Shown: positions 8,284 through 16,975, counted from the first letter of the stretch. The stretch: DNA of 54,233 nucleotides from an uncultured Bacilli bacterium (GCA_934096125.1 CAKOLB010000007.1:1-54233), one strand, 5' to 3'. Numbers and translations are program-made. Notes: generated from the sequence alone by a model not told the origin.

Positions 8284-8944
8284 CACTTAGCCCCATGTTA
8301 TAAATAAGTATTCCGGCTGCTACTGAGGCATTTAAACTTTCAACATAACTTTTCATTGGAAGTTTTACCAAGGCATCACTTTTTTCTTTGACAAGTCTAC
8401 TAACTCCAGAACCTTCATTTCCAATAACCAATACTTTCTTGGAAGCATAATCTATCTTTTGGAAATTTTCTCCCTCCATGGAAGCGGAATAAACGAAAAA
8501 GCCATCCTTTTGTAACTTTTTAATTGTTTCGGCCAAATTATTAACCATGATTATTTTTACATAGTTAATCATACCTACACTGGTTTTAACAACTACATCT
8601 GTTACTTTAACACTACGGTCTTTAGGAATGATAATTGATTTTATTCCAATGGCCGCGCAGGTTCTAATGATTGCTCCAAAGTTATGAGGATCTTCCAAAT
8701 GGTCAAGGATAAGAACAAAATCTCCTTCTAAGTCTTTTAGAGTATAGTAATCGTAATCCAAAGTTTCAATAATAACCCCTTGGTGATTTTCACGGCTTAA
8801 TTTATTTAAAAATTTATTATCAACATACTCATACTTTATTTTATTTTGGCTGCAATAGCTAACTACTTCTTTTCGTGAAGTATAAACCTTCTGAATTTTT
8901 TTAGCTGGTAGTTCTTTTAAAACATTTATTCCATATACTCGCAT
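8273..8944 (-). CDS. rlmB: 23S rRNA (guanosine-2'-O)-methyltransferase RlmB / TrmH-family
   Basis: SPOUT-class rRNA/tRNA 2'-O-ribose methyltransferase. Motifs: 'LILDHLEDPHNFGAIIRT' (motif 1 with catalytic Arg), 'VLVIGNEGSGVS' (motif 2) and 'LPMKSYVESLNASVAAGILIY' (motif 3, the SAM knot). A short N-terminal substrate-binding domain is present. Length 223 is slightly below typical RlmB. Its position before a SigH-like gene is the standard Firmicutes order. Confidence 0.9.
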   Translation of the reverse strand: MRVYGINVLKELPAKKIQKVYTSRKEVVSYCSQNKIKYEYVDNKFLNKLSRENHQGVIIETLDYDYYTLKDLEGDFVLILDHLEDPHNFGAIIRTCAAIGIKSIIIPKDRSVKVTDVVVKTSVGMINYVKIIMVNNLAETIKKLQKDGFFVYSASMEGENFQKIDYASKKVLVIGNEGSGVSRLVKEKSDALVKLPMKSYVESLNASVAAGILIYNMGLSDEI

Positions 8945-8948
8945 AATT

Positions 8949-9458
8949 CTATTCTCCTTTATTTCTTGTTAGTAAACTCATCTCAGTTAATTCATAGAAA
9001 CGCACATAAAACTTTCGAAAATCAAATTTATTTTCCTGTAAGTATGGCCAGTTTTTGATCATCTCTTTCATGGTAAAACTTTTGGCAAGTTTAGGATGCT
9101 CATCCATATAAAAGAATAACATACTTAAAGCATATTCTCTAGTAAATTCAAAACCTAAAGTTCTTAAGTCTTGGATAAATTCTTTAATTCCATTTTTCCT
9201 TATAAGGTATGTTTTTTCTAAAATATCTTCAAAAATAAGTTCTTGATTTAAATAAAATGATTTTATAAGTTCTCTTAAAGCTATATATCTTTTTTTAGTG
9301 TTCTGCGGAAAATTATTTTCGGGAAATTTTAGAAAATCCTGAATGGTATAAATTCCAAGGCTATGAATTACTTTTAAAATTTCTGTCTTTGTTTTAGGGC
9401 TGGAGTTAAGACTTAAAAACTCATCAATTATATTATCTATAGGATCAAGTACGTTCAT
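8949..9458 (-). CDS. Hypothetical helical protein upstream of rlmB
   Basis: Predicted 169-residue soluble, mostly helical protein. I do not recognise it. The segment 'SPKTKTEILKVIHSLGIYTIQDFLKFPENNF' has the helix-turn-helix cadence of RNA polymerase alpha-CTD or helix-hairpin-helix domains, but this is only a resemblance. The ATG at 9458 has a near-perfect AAAGGAGG ribosome site 5 bases upstream; the TTG at 9479 does not. It sits 4 bases before rlmB and is likely co-transcribed. Confidence 0.72.
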   Translation of the reverse strand: MNVLDPIDNIIDEFLSLNSSPKTKTEILKVIHSLGIYTIQDFLKFPENNFPQNTKKRYIALRELIKSFYLNQELIFEDILEKTYLIRKNGIKEFIQDLRTLGFEFTREYALSMLFFYMDEHPKLAKSFTMKEMIKNWPYLQENKFDFRKFYVRFYELTEMSLLTRNKGE

Positions 9459-9545
9459 TTTGGCCTCCTTTACCTGCAATTAATTTTGAATTTATTTTAG
9501 CATAATTTAACAATATGTCAACAAAGAAAAAAGTTTAAAAACAAA

Positions 9546-10065
9546 TTATTCATTCATTTTTAAACTGCTAACCATATCTATTTTCTTAATTTTTTGTAAA
9601 ATGTATTTAGTAACTAGATAAGATATTAGGTAAGTTCCAAAAGCGGCAAGGAAATAAACTAAAGGCGTTATATACACACTAAAATCGTATGTTTCATCTA
9701 GGCAAGATGTAAAGAGATATGATGTGAGTAGGTAGCCAAGAGGAAGACCAATTAGACATGCTACGATTGTTATCCAGCTCTTTGTGTGTTAAAGACCTTT
9801 TGAATTTGCTTAGTGCTAAAGCCTAGAACACTAAGGGTTGCAAATTGATATTCCTTTTCACTATAGGATAATATACTCATATTATAAATGATGACAACAC
9901 CTAAAATTACGGCAATAACAATGATGATAATTACCATTTGTTTCATCATACCAAGCATGTTACCTATGGCATCTTTTAACTCATCTTTATTTTGGATAAG
10001 TAGGTGTATATTTTAGACTTAAGCTCTCAAGATAGTTCTTGGTTGTACTAAACCCTTGAACTTCC
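9546..10065 (-). pseudogene. Decayed FtsX-type ABC permease C-terminus
   Basis: Three consecutive pieces on the minus strand, in different frames, belong to one FtsX/MacB-like permease. Upstream is 'VQGFSTTKNYLESLSLKYTP', then 'DELKDAIGNMLGMMKQM' with 'YNMSILSYSEKEYQFATLSVLGFSTKQI', then 'WITIVACLIGLPLGYLLTSY' through to 'KIKKIDMVSSLKMNE' and a stop. At least two frameshifts (near 10005 and 9780) break it, and the whole N-terminal part is missing. The sequence homology stops within a few bases of the end of the neighbouring repeat-HTH gene, which suggests the gene was cut by insertion of the adjacent island. Confidence 0.8.
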
Positions 10066-10067
10066 GA

Positions 10068-11630
10068 TTATTTAAATGGTATTCCTTCTTTTTTTTTACT
10101 TTGTTCATTAATAATATTAGTCAAAATATTTCTCTTTATTTCAATAATCTTTTTTTCTTCTTCTGTTACATCATCAATTGTAAATGATGAATCAATTATT
10201 GCATTTTTTAATTGGTTGTGTCTATTATTAAATTCATCAGTTGGATTAATGATTTTATCTTTAAATGGCGAATATAAATCTATAACAATAATTCTTTTTT
10301 CTTCATCAGTTATCTCATATAAATTCATCATTTCTATCAATTCATCTAACGTCCATTCATTTATAATATTTGAAAACTCAAATAATAATAATTGCCTTTT
10401 TATCAATTCTATTTTATTTCCTTTTTCTTGCATGAAGTTTAATTCTCTATTATCAATATAAAATGTTTTCTTTGCTTCTTCAAATTCCTCTGGAGATAAT
10501 TCTTTCAAAAAAGAGTATAATTCTTTTAACCAATTTATCTCTGCTATTTTTAAATCATTTTTATCATTATCAGACACAAAAATTAATTCATCTATCGCTT
10601 TTTCTATTCCACAATTATTATCTTTCATTATTTTAATAATTCTGTTAGAGTCCAAACCATAATTCAATAATAAATGTTTAAATAACAAATTATATTTTTC
10701 ATATATCCATTTGGTAGGTACCTTTTGGCCATTTTCTAAATATAACCTAATTGCTTCTTCTGGAGTTTTGTTAAAAGTTTTAATCATATAATTAATTACC
10801 CAATAATTATACGAATTTTTTATGCAGTAACTATATAAACTATCCTCATTAAATTTTAATTGTTCTTCTTTTTTTACACCTTTTTTTATTTTCTTTTCTA
10901 TTTCATCTGGACTATATCCATCATTTATCATTTTTTCTAAATTAAATGTAGAAATACCTAAATAATTTGATAATTCTTCATAAGTAGCTTTTTTACCACG
11001 CAATAATGCTTGTTTTCTCTTTGCTTGTGATTCTTTTGTAATAAAAACAGCTTTTTCAATATTACCATATAATTCGTAATACGCTTTCAAAGTATCACGT
11101 TTTATTTTTTCTAAATTTGCAATCCCAGTTATAGTCATTAACTGCCCTTTATAAGGAATTGTTCCATTATGCCTTTCTTTGGCTTTTTTTGCTAGTTCAA
11201 CTGATTCATAAATATTTCCTGTTTTTTCATAATATCTCCCCAAAGCATGGTGTTCCAATTCTTCCATATTTGAAATCGCTAAAATAGTCATCATTTCCCC
11301 ATTATATTCAATCGAACCATTTCTCTTTAACTGTGATTTTTTAGTTAATTTTACAGCTTTATATATATCATATTCTGTATCTTCCCAATTCTTTTTTAAT
11401 GATTCAAATTTAACATCTTCTTTCACTGATATAGCTTTTAAACTCAATATTTCTCCATTATATTCAATATTTCTTTGAGCTAAAGACTTCTTTGCACCTT
11501 CTACTGCTTCAATCATATTTCCTGTTTTTTTATACCAATCTGAAAGTGTTGATCTATTTATACCTTCTTTTTTTGCAATATCAGCCTGACTTAACATTTC
11601 ACCAAAATATTCATATAACTCTCCTCGCAT
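10068..11630 (-). CDS. Protein with tandem ~50-residue HTH-like repeats
   Basis: Predicted 520-residue soluble protein of unknown function. Its first ~260 residues are built from about five units of 49-52 residues beginning near residues 8, 57, 109, 160 and 211. Each has a 'Y(N/K)GE(M/I)(L/M)(T/S)' opening, a helix-turn-helix-like middle ('ISNMEELEHHALGRYYEKTGN') and an 'AV-x-x-AKKS-x-x-(K/R)R' close. The remaining half is charged and helical. The units resemble the short DNA-binding modules of phage proteins. ATG 11630 has GGAGG upstream; the TTG at 11660 does not. It is last in a minus-strand island with cutA and phage-like genes. Confidence 0.72.
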   Translation of the reverse strand: MRGELYEYFGEMLSQADIAKKEGINRSTLSDWYKKTGNMIEAVEGAKKSLAQRNIEYNGEILSLKAISVKEDVKFESLKKNWEDTEYDIYKAVKLTKKSQLKRNGSIEYNGEMMTILAISNMEELEHHALGRYYEKTGNIYESVELAKKAKERHNGTIPYKGQLMTITGIANLEKIKRDTLKAYYELYGNIEKAVFITKESQAKRKQALLRGKKATYEELSNYLGISTFNLEKMINDGYSPDEIEKKIKKGVKKEEQLKFNEDSLYSYCIKNSYNYWVINYMIKTFNKTPEEAIRLYLENGQKVPTKWIYEKYNLLFKHLLLNYGLDSNRIIKIMKDNNCGIEKAIDELIFVSDNDKNDLKIAEINWLKELYSFLKELSPEEFEEAKKTFYIDNRELNFMQEKGNKIELIKRQLLLFEFSNIINEWTLDELIEMMNLYEITDEEKRIIVIDLYSPFKDKIINPTDEFNNRHNQLKNAIIDSSFTIDDVTEEEKKIIEIKRNILTNIINEQSKKKEGIPFK

Positions 11631-11704
11631 ATTTTTTCCTCCATTAATTTTTATTGCCAATTTATGTCTTTATAAAAATTCATAAACTATTCTAAAACAT
11701 ATTT

Positions 11705-12025
11705 TTAATCACTTATTATTTCTTCATCAATCCACTTTAAATATTCTTTATTTATACTTGATATATCATATATAGCAAACTCAAAGCATTCATAACTATG
11801 AACATTTCTTATAATATCAAATATTTTAGATGAACAATTTTTTTTCGTCTTCATTTGAAGTAAATATTCTCTAGCACCTTCTCGTTCATTCTTCCAATTC
11901 CAAATACTTTCACTTTCTATAACATGACAACTTGCCACTAATTTCTTATCTAATAATTGATTTATAACATTATTTAATTCTTCTTTATTATCAAATGCAC
12001 TTTCTATCATACAATAATCATTCAT
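11705..12025 (-). CDS. cutA: CutA-like divalent-cation tolerance protein
   Basis: Small trimeric alpha/beta protein of 106 residues. Family features are 'LLDKKLVASCHVIESESIWNWKNE' (compare LV..KLAACVNI...S.Y.W.G), 'EYLLQMKTKK' (LLLIKT), 'IRNVHSYECFEFAIYDI' (HPYEVPEI) and 'NKEYLKWI' (N..YL.WI). CutA has been linked to copper tolerance and signalling, but its exact role is unclear. The ATG at 12025 is preceded by GGAGG and overlaps the end of the preceding small ORF. Finding cutA inside an apparently mobile island is unusual. Confidence 0.82.
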   Translation of the reverse strand: MNDYCMIESAFDNKEELNNVINQLLDKKLVASCHVIESESIWNWKNEREGAREYLLQMKTKKNCSSKIFDIIRNVHSYECFEFAIYDISSINKEYLKWIDEEIISD

Positions 12026-12284
12026 TATAAAACCCTCCATATAAATTTAAAATGAAATTATTTCCTTTATTTCTTATTTGTTCCATTTTATCTTTAGTAT
12101 CTTTTAATTTATAGTCAAATCTATCAACTAACTTATTAACATAATCTAATTCTCTAATATAATTTAAACTCTCATCAAAATATAAACCACATATAAATGC
12201 AATATAAGAAATCCATATGTCAATTGGTGGTTTCCTATCCTTACTTAATATAGTTTTTTCATTGTTATCAACTCCTATTATCAA
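12018..12284 (-). CDS. Small ORF, probably frameshifted near its start
   Basis: Predicted 88-residue helical protein ('DIWISYIAFICGLYFDESLNYIRELDYVNKLVDRFDYKLKDTKDKMEQIRNKG'), unknown family. The annotated start would be a TTG with no ribosome site. A well-placed AGGAG and ATG lie just downstream in another frame; from that ATG the A6 tract leads to an early stop, whereas one extra A would join it to this frame as MKKTILSKDRK. So the gene is either a fresh frameshift pseudogene or subject to slippage at the A-tract. Confidence 0.45.
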   Translation of the reverse strand: MIIGVDNNEKTILSKDRKPPIDIWISYIAFICGLYFDESLNYIRELDYVNKLVDRFDYKLKDTKDKMEQIRNKGNNFILNLYGGFYNE

Positions 12285-13016
12285 TTATAACATAATTAAA
12301 ATATTTATTTTCTATTAATAATTTATCATTATTTATTTGTTGTTGTAATAATTCTAAATCTTTAATATTTTTATTATTCTTTAATGCTTCCATTTGCATT
12401 ATCGCATTATTATTAAGCTTGATTAATCTTTCCCTTTGTGAAATATTATCTGATATTAAACTAGCATTTATGGTTTCTAAATTACATAATATCACTAAAT
12501 GTAATAAATCAGTATAATCTCTCATATTACCATTTTTTGCTAATTCAAGATTGTATTCTCGCCATTCTTTAGCAGTCATTCCAAACAATGCTACATTTAA
12601 AACATCTGATTCTTCAGTATATATAAATCTCATTTGTTCTTCTGTTAATGTAGGGACTATAAAATTCTTAATAGCATCAGTATGAACCACATAATTAACT
12701 TTAGATAATATTCTATTTGCATTTCATTCAATTTTGTATTGATAACTTTCATTTCGTTTTAATCTTTCAAATTCTTTAATTAAATATAGTTTAAATTCTG
12801 GGCTTAACCAACTTCATTATTTAATTGTTCCCATAATCCAATATAATCAAACGTTCCCTTATTACTCATCCAATGTATGATTACATTAGCTGGATTTTCA
12901 GTATTAGAATATTTTGCTAAATCAGCAAGTGATATATAATCAATATCATTTATTCTCATAACTCTAATCTTCTTATTATTAACATCAAGTTCTGTTTGTA
13001 TCAAATTATTTTTCAT
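12268..13016 (-). pseudogene. Broken KilA-N domain (phage-type) gene
   Basis: The 5' piece (13016-12804) carries the start of a KilA-N DNA-binding domain ('YISLADLAKYSNTENPANVIIHWMSN', 'LWEQLNN'). The 3' piece (12690-12268) matches the C-terminal half of such proteins ('KNFIVPTLTEEQMRFIYTEESDVLNVALFG', 'AKEWREYNLELAKNGNMRDYTDLLHL'). Between them the frame continues as 'WLSPEFKLYLIKEFERLK', then an in-frame TGA stands where Trp is usual (IEW-NANRILS). About 50 residues of KilA-N are deleted after LNN. It is therefore a pseudogene of phage origin. Confidence 0.8.
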
Positions 13017-13119
13017 TTTATATCAAATCCTTTTTATGATTTTTTCAAAAAACGAAAAAATCAATCATTTCTGATTAATTCATATATAAAAGTTCGAATA
13101 GTTCGAACAGACTCGTCAA

Positions 13120-13195
13120 TGGTGCTGGAAGCAAGATTCGAACTTGTGACCTATGCGTTACGAGGGCATTGCTCTACCAACTGAGCTATTCCAGC
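13120..13195 (-). tRNA. tRNA-Thr (anticodon CGT)
   Basis: A 76-base cloverleaf on the minus strand: acceptor GCTGGAA/TTCCAGC, D arm GCTC/GAGC, anticodon loop CTCGTAA (CGT, reads ACG), T loop TTCGAAT, discriminator A and encoded CCA. The anticodon stem has a C-C pair at its loop end and the T stem an A-C pair at its base, both mildly unusual. The 3' end faces the accessory island, the usual geometry for integration at a tRNA. Confidence 0.92.
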
Positions 13196-13267
13196 GAACA
13201 TGAAAATTATAACAAAAAGAATATAAAATAACAATAGCTTATGGTAAAATTAAATTGGTGATTTTAA

Positions 13268-14185
13268 ATGTTTAAATACACGCTTGATAATAAAAGATAT
13301 TATACTTTAAATTACTTTTTTAAAATGAAATTTGGAAAAAAAGTTTTTAAGGTGCCAATTGATATAAATAGTTCATGTCCTAATCAAAGTTCTGGTGGCT
13401 GTATATACTGTGCTAATAAAGCATCGGCAAGTATTATAAATAATAATTTAAATGTGTTAAATCAATATGAAAATACCAAAAAGATATTACTTCAGAAGTG
13501 GCCTGACGCACTATATATTCCATATTTTCAGTCAGGGACTAATACATATAATGATTATAAAGATGTAAAAAAATATATTGATGTTTTTTTGAAAAGTGAA
13601 AATGTTGTAGGGATAGATATAGCAACTAGACCTGATGCTTTAAGTCAAGAGTGGCTTGATTATTTAGAAGAACTTAATAAAAAAACATTTTTAATGGTAG
13701 AGCTTGGTTTACAAACAAGTAATGATAATACGTTAAAGTTTATAAATAGAGGCCATAAAGCTGAAGACTTTGCAATAGGCGCTAAAAATTTAAAAAAGCG
13801 AGGTATATACGTTGTTGCCCATATTATTAATGGACTTCCATATGAAACAAAAGATGATATGTTAAATACAATAAAGTTTATAAATGAAACTGGGGTTGAT
13901 GCTTTAAAGATTCACATGTTATATATTAGCAAAAATACTAAATTATATGATATATATAAGAAAGAAAAATTTAAGATACTAACAAGAGAAGAATATATTG
14001 ATATAGTATGTGAGCAGCTAGAGCTTTTAAGGGATGATATAGTAATCATGCGAATTACAGGAGACCCAATTGTTGATGATTTAGTTGAGCCTAAGTGGCT
14101 AACAAAAAAGTTTATGGTTTTAAATGGAATTGATAAAGAGATGGTAAAAAGAAATATATATCAAGGAGATAAGTATGGAAAATAA
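13268..14185 (+). CDS. Radical SAM protein, YtqA/MnmL family
   Basis: Radical SAM enzyme of the TIGR01212/YtqA family (305 aa). The iron-sulfur cluster cysteines are in 'SSCPNQSSGGCIYCANK' (CX7CX2C, about residues 37-50), followed by 'YFQSGTNTY', 'ATRPDAL' and 'VELGLQTSNDNTL', all typical of the family. In Bacillus, YtqA works with YtqB in forming mnm5s2U at tRNA wobble position 34; the YtqB/MnmM homologue is at 4413. Assigning the role to this gene is from family knowledge. It overlaps the downstream membrane gene by 11 bases. Confidence 0.85.
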   Translation: MFKYTLDNKRYYTLNYFFKMKFGKKVFKVPIDINSSCPNQSSGGCIYCANKASASIINNNLNVLNQYENTKKILLQKWPDALYIPYFQSGTNTYNDYKDVKKYIDVFLKSENVVGIDIATRPDALSQEWLDYLEELNKKTFLMVELGLQTSNDNTLKFINRGHKAEDFAIGAKNLKKRGIYVVAHIINGLPYETKDDMLNTIKFINETGVDALKIHMLYISKNTKLYDIYKKEKFKILTREEYIDIVCEQLELLRDDIVIMRITGDPIVDDLVEPKWLTKKFMVLNGIDKEMVKRNIYQGDKYGK

Positions 14186-14864
14186 TAAAGGAGATTTCTT
14201 ATTTGATATTACAGAAAGAAAAAGTAATAAAGTAGATAATGATAATAAAAGCAATAATAATGGTTTTACTTTTGAAGTTGAGGATAGATTAAAAAAAGAA
14301 AAGAAAAGTGAAAATATTAATTACTTTAAGAAAGAAGTAAATAATGATAATACTTTGAATGAGATAAATAATATTCAAGAAAATGATTTTGTTTTGCTAA
14401 GATGTTTTATGGGAAATGCTTATGAGAAAATTACCACTAGGCTATTTAATATATGGGCTCTTTTATTTGGACCACTTTACTTGTACGTTCGAAAAATGGT
14501 AGGTCTTGGCCTTTTAGTAAGTATTTTTGAATTTTGGGTATTACTTTTAACTAAGGAAAAAGTGGTATTTATTGTAACTATAATAATTGTTAACTTGCTA
14601 TTAAGTGTTACTTTTAATAAGATTTATAGTAAGCATGGGCTAAAAATAATTAAGAAAATAAAGCAGCAAAATATTAGTAATGAAGAGATTAAAAAATATT
14701 GTACTAGCCGGGGAAGTACTGATTTTGATTATTTATTTTTGGGACTTATTTTGCAAGTGATACTTATAAATGTAATAGTTGTTATTTATCTTTACTACCA
14801 AAGCCCTTTTCAGGTAAATGAGTTAATTTCTAAAGTCCTTGATTATTGGAAGAATTTCTTGTAA
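14175..14864 (+). CDS. DUF2628-like membrane protein
   Basis: Protein of 229 residues with a long polar, low-complexity N-terminus (about residues 1-75, rich in N, K and D) and three or four membrane helices. The block 'FMGNAYEKITTRLFNIWALLFGPLYLYVRKM' matches the DUF2628 signature (…GKNYEKF..KKFNW.AFFFGPLY…YRKM). The function is unknown. It starts inside the preceding gene and ends in a 42-base convergent overlap with pncC. Confidence 0.7.
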   Translation: MENNKGDFLFDITERKSNKVDNDNKSNNNGFTFEVEDRLKKEKKSENINYFKKEVNNDNTLNEINNIQENDFVLLRCFMGNAYEKITTRLFNIWALLFGPLYLYVRKMVGLGLLVSIFEFWVLLLTKEKVVFIVTIIIVNLLLSVTFNKIYSKHGLKIIKKIKQQNISNEEIKKYCTSRGSTDFDYLFLGLILQVILINVIVVIYLYYQSPFQVNELISKVLDYWKNFL

Positions 14865-15311
14865 TACTTTATTTACAACAAATTCTTTTTTTGTCTTTCT
14901 TTCATCTCCATAAACATTTAAGCTATAGGTATAAAATGCATCAGCTTTACTATCGTAAATACTTATATATACAGTGTTATCAACTTCTTTGTTTGGATAT
15001 GCTACAACATTTAGTTTACCGGTTATTCCAATGCCATATGTTGAAGAAGCAAACTTGCTAATAGCTTTGCTCATCTCTTCTGCTACCTCTTTGCTATAGA
15101 CAGTAAATTTGTTAATGGTATTCTTTTTTACTCCCATTTTTATTTTGTACTCTGTGCCATATGTAACTGCGCCAAAAGAAAAAACGTCAGATGAGCCAGG
15201 GATATTTGTGATTGTACTTGCAAGTAAGCCACCTGTACAAGACTCCATACTTGATATAGTTTCATTATTTTCGAGTAATATATCTATTATTTCTTTAACT
15301 ATTTTTTCCAC
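14823..15311 (-). CDS. pncC: Nicotinamide-nucleotide amidohydrolase PncC (CinA C-terminal domain)
   Basis: Single-domain CinA family protein. Catalytic-domain motifs are 'ISSMESCTGGLLASTITNIPGSSDVFSFGAVTYG' and 'YGIGITGKLNV'. PncC deamidates nicotinamide mononucleotide in NAD recycling. At about 160 residues it has the normal length for the stand-alone domain. Start: GTG at 15311, 8 bases after an AGG site; the GTG at 15320 overlaps that site. The last 42 bases overlap the convergent DUF2628 gene. Confidence 0.85.
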   Translation of the reverse strand: MEKIVKEIIDILLENNETISSMESCTGGLLASTITNIPGSSDVFSFGAVTYGTEYKIKMGVKKNTINKFTVYSKEVAEEMSKAISKFASSTYGIGITGKLNVVAYPNKEVDNTVYISIYDSKADAFYTYSLNVYGDERKTKKEFVVNKVLQEILPIIKDFRN

Positions 15312-15421
15312 GTTTATCACCTACTATGTTAATTTTATCATTTTTAAAGTAACGATAAAAGATGTCTTGCTAAATTTTAAGAAAAATGATATAAAGTATA
15401 GTAGTTGAATGAGGTAAAAAA

Positions 15422-16597
15422 ATGAGAGTAGTAATATTTACAGATACATATGAGCCCTATGTTTCGGGGGTTGTAACAAGTATAAAAATGCTGAAAACGG
15501 CACTTGAGAAAATGAAGCATGAAGTTTATATAGTAACGGCGAACTTAAAAAGCAATAAATTTATTTATGATGAGGATAATAAAATAATATATATACCAGG
15601 GGTTAAGACAGGAATATATGATGCTAAGCTAACAAGTTTTTATTCCCATAAGGCTTTTAAAATTATTAAGTCTTGGAATATTGACATAATCCACTCTCAG
15701 TCAGAGTTTGGAATTGGATTTTTCTCACGAATTGTTGCTAAAAGGCTTAAAAAACCAGTTGTGCATACATATCATACTCTTTATGAAGATTATGTTTACT
15801 ATGTTACTCATGGACACTTTGATAACTTAGCAAAAAAACTTGTTATTAAACTAACAAAATATTATTGTGGAAAGTCTTGTGAAAGTGTGATTGTACCTAC
15901 TGAGAAAATAAAAAATTTATTTGCTAATAAATATAATATAACTAAGAATGTTTATGTTGTTCCAACTGGGATTGATTTAAGTCGTTTCGAAACAGATTAT
16001 GATACTGGTGATATAAAGAAGAAATATAATATTTTGAAAGATGATATAATTATTGGGGCTGTTGGTAGAGTGGCATTAGAAAAAAGTTTTGATGAAATGC
16101 TTTTAGCTTCAAAAGAACTTATCGAAAATAATGACCATATTAAATTAATGATTGTTGGGGATGGACCGGATATTGATAATTTACGGGACTTAACTAAAGC
16201 TTTAAAGATTGATGATAATGTTATTTTTACTGGGAAAGTTCCTTATGATGAAGTACCAGTGTTTTATCAAACCTTTAATTTTTTAACTTCTTTTTCAAGA
16301 ACTGAAACGCAAGGGTTAACCATAATTGAGGGACTGGCAAGTGGACTTCCAACGTTATGTATTAAAGATGATAGTTTTATAGATAGTGTTGAACCTGGTT
16401 ATAATGGCTACCTTTTTACAAGTAATAAAGAATTTCAAGAAAAAATACTTTATTTAATAGATAATAAAGATGAATATGAAAAAATGGCTAATAATGCCAA
16501 AAATAGTGCCCATAAGTATTCAAAAGAAGTCTTTGCAGATGCTGCCTTAAAAATATATCACAAATGTTTAGAGACTAGTAAAAAAAATAGAAATTAA
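15422..16597 (+). CDS. Family 4 glycosyltransferase, diacylglycerol 3-glucosyltransferase-like
   Basis: GT-B fold glycosyltransferase of 391 residues. The N-terminal 'MRVVIFTDTYEPYVSGVVTSI' and 'HTYHTLYEDYVYYVTHGHF' segments and the C-terminal EX7E motif ('ETQGLTIIEGLASGLP') match the family making monoglucosyl-diacylglycerol (alMGS-type) in Acholeplasma and relatives. It would act at the inner face of the membrane on diacylglycerol with UDP-glucose, giving a non-bilayer glycolipid. Exact substrate is inferred from similarity. GAGGT lies 5 bases before the ATG. Confidence 0.83.
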   Translation: MRVVIFTDTYEPYVSGVVTSIKMLKTALEKMKHEVYIVTANLKSNKFIYDEDNKIIYIPGVKTGIYDAKLTSFYSHKAFKIIKSWNIDIIHSQSEFGIGFFSRIVAKRLKKPVVHTYHTLYEDYVYYVTHGHFDNLAKKLVIKLTKYYCGKSCESVIVPTEKIKNLFANKYNITKNVYVVPTGIDLSRFETDYDTGDIKKKYNILKDDIIIGAVGRVALEKSFDEMLLASKELIENNDHIKLMIVGDGPDIDNLRDLTKALKIDDNVIFTGKVPYDEVPVFYQTFNFLTSFSRTETQGLTIIEGLASGLPTLCIKDDSFIDSVEPGYNGYLFTSNKEFQEKILYLIDNKDEYEKMANNAKNSAHKYSKEVFADAALKIYHKCLETSKKNRN

Positions 16598-16622
16598 ATT
16601 TTAGTAGTTAATTTCTATTTTT
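16583..16622 (+). terminator. Terminator after the glycosyltransferase gene
   Basis: A perfect 15-bp inverted repeat, AAAAATAGAAATTAA (16583-16597) and TTAATTTCTATTTTT (16608-16622), with a 10-base loop. It overlaps the stop codon and has T-rich flanks, so it could terminate in both directions. Confidence 0.75.
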
Positions 16623-16633
16623 ATATGTTTATA

Positions 16634-16840
16634 TTAATTTATAGCTTTACCATTTACATATAGCTTATAGCCATTAAAATTTATGTTACTATTAGTAGTG
16701 TCATCATTATCTAAAGAAGTTACATAAGTATCTTTAGTAAGTTTAATTTTTGATGATTTATCTAAGGATAGTTTAACTGATTTAGCTGTATTATCTGTGT
16801 TGATGTTACCTTCGAAGTAAGAGTCTTTACTTAAATTCAG
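16634..16840 (-). pseudogene. C-terminal remnant of a surface/beta-solenoid-like protein
   Basis: An open stretch on the minus strand reads 'DSYFEGNINTDNTAKSV', 'LSLDKSSKIKLTKDTYVTSL' and ends 'NFNGYKLYVNGKAIN' then a stop. This resembles the C-terminal end of right-handed beta-helix or adhesin-like proteins that have Thr/Asn/Lys-rich rungs. It has no start and joins directly to the response-regulator fragment, so it is a broken remnant. Confidence 0.5.
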
Positions 16841-16975
16841 GATTTTGAGCTTTAAGCTGGATATTTACTCTTGCGGTTAGCTCCTTAATATGGAAGGGTT
16901 TTGTCATGCAGTCATTGGCTCCATTTTCTAATCCTTCAAGTTTATCTTCTAAGCTAGATTTAGCAGTTAGCATCT
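16840..16975 (-). pseudogene. Response-regulator receiver domain fragment
   Basis: The minus strand reads 'MLTAKSSLEDKLEGLENGAND', 'CMTKPFHIKELTARV' and 'NIQLKAQN'. This is the second half of a CheY-like receiver domain, with the T/A switch region and the conserved Lys in TKPF. The phosphoacceptor Asp part and the output domain are missing. Its 5' side overlaps the truncated end of the AbiEii-like ORF at GATGCTAAC. Confidence 0.75.

Noticed and set aside
12690..12804. TGA as a tryptophan codon (Mycoplasma code 4)
   Set aside because: TGA serves as the stop of several normal genes here and Trp is read as TGG in all conserved proteins; the single TGA is in an already broken gene.
10068..13119. 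Complete prophage
   Set aside because: Only a KilA-N remnant is phage-like; no capsid, tail, terminase or integrase genes.
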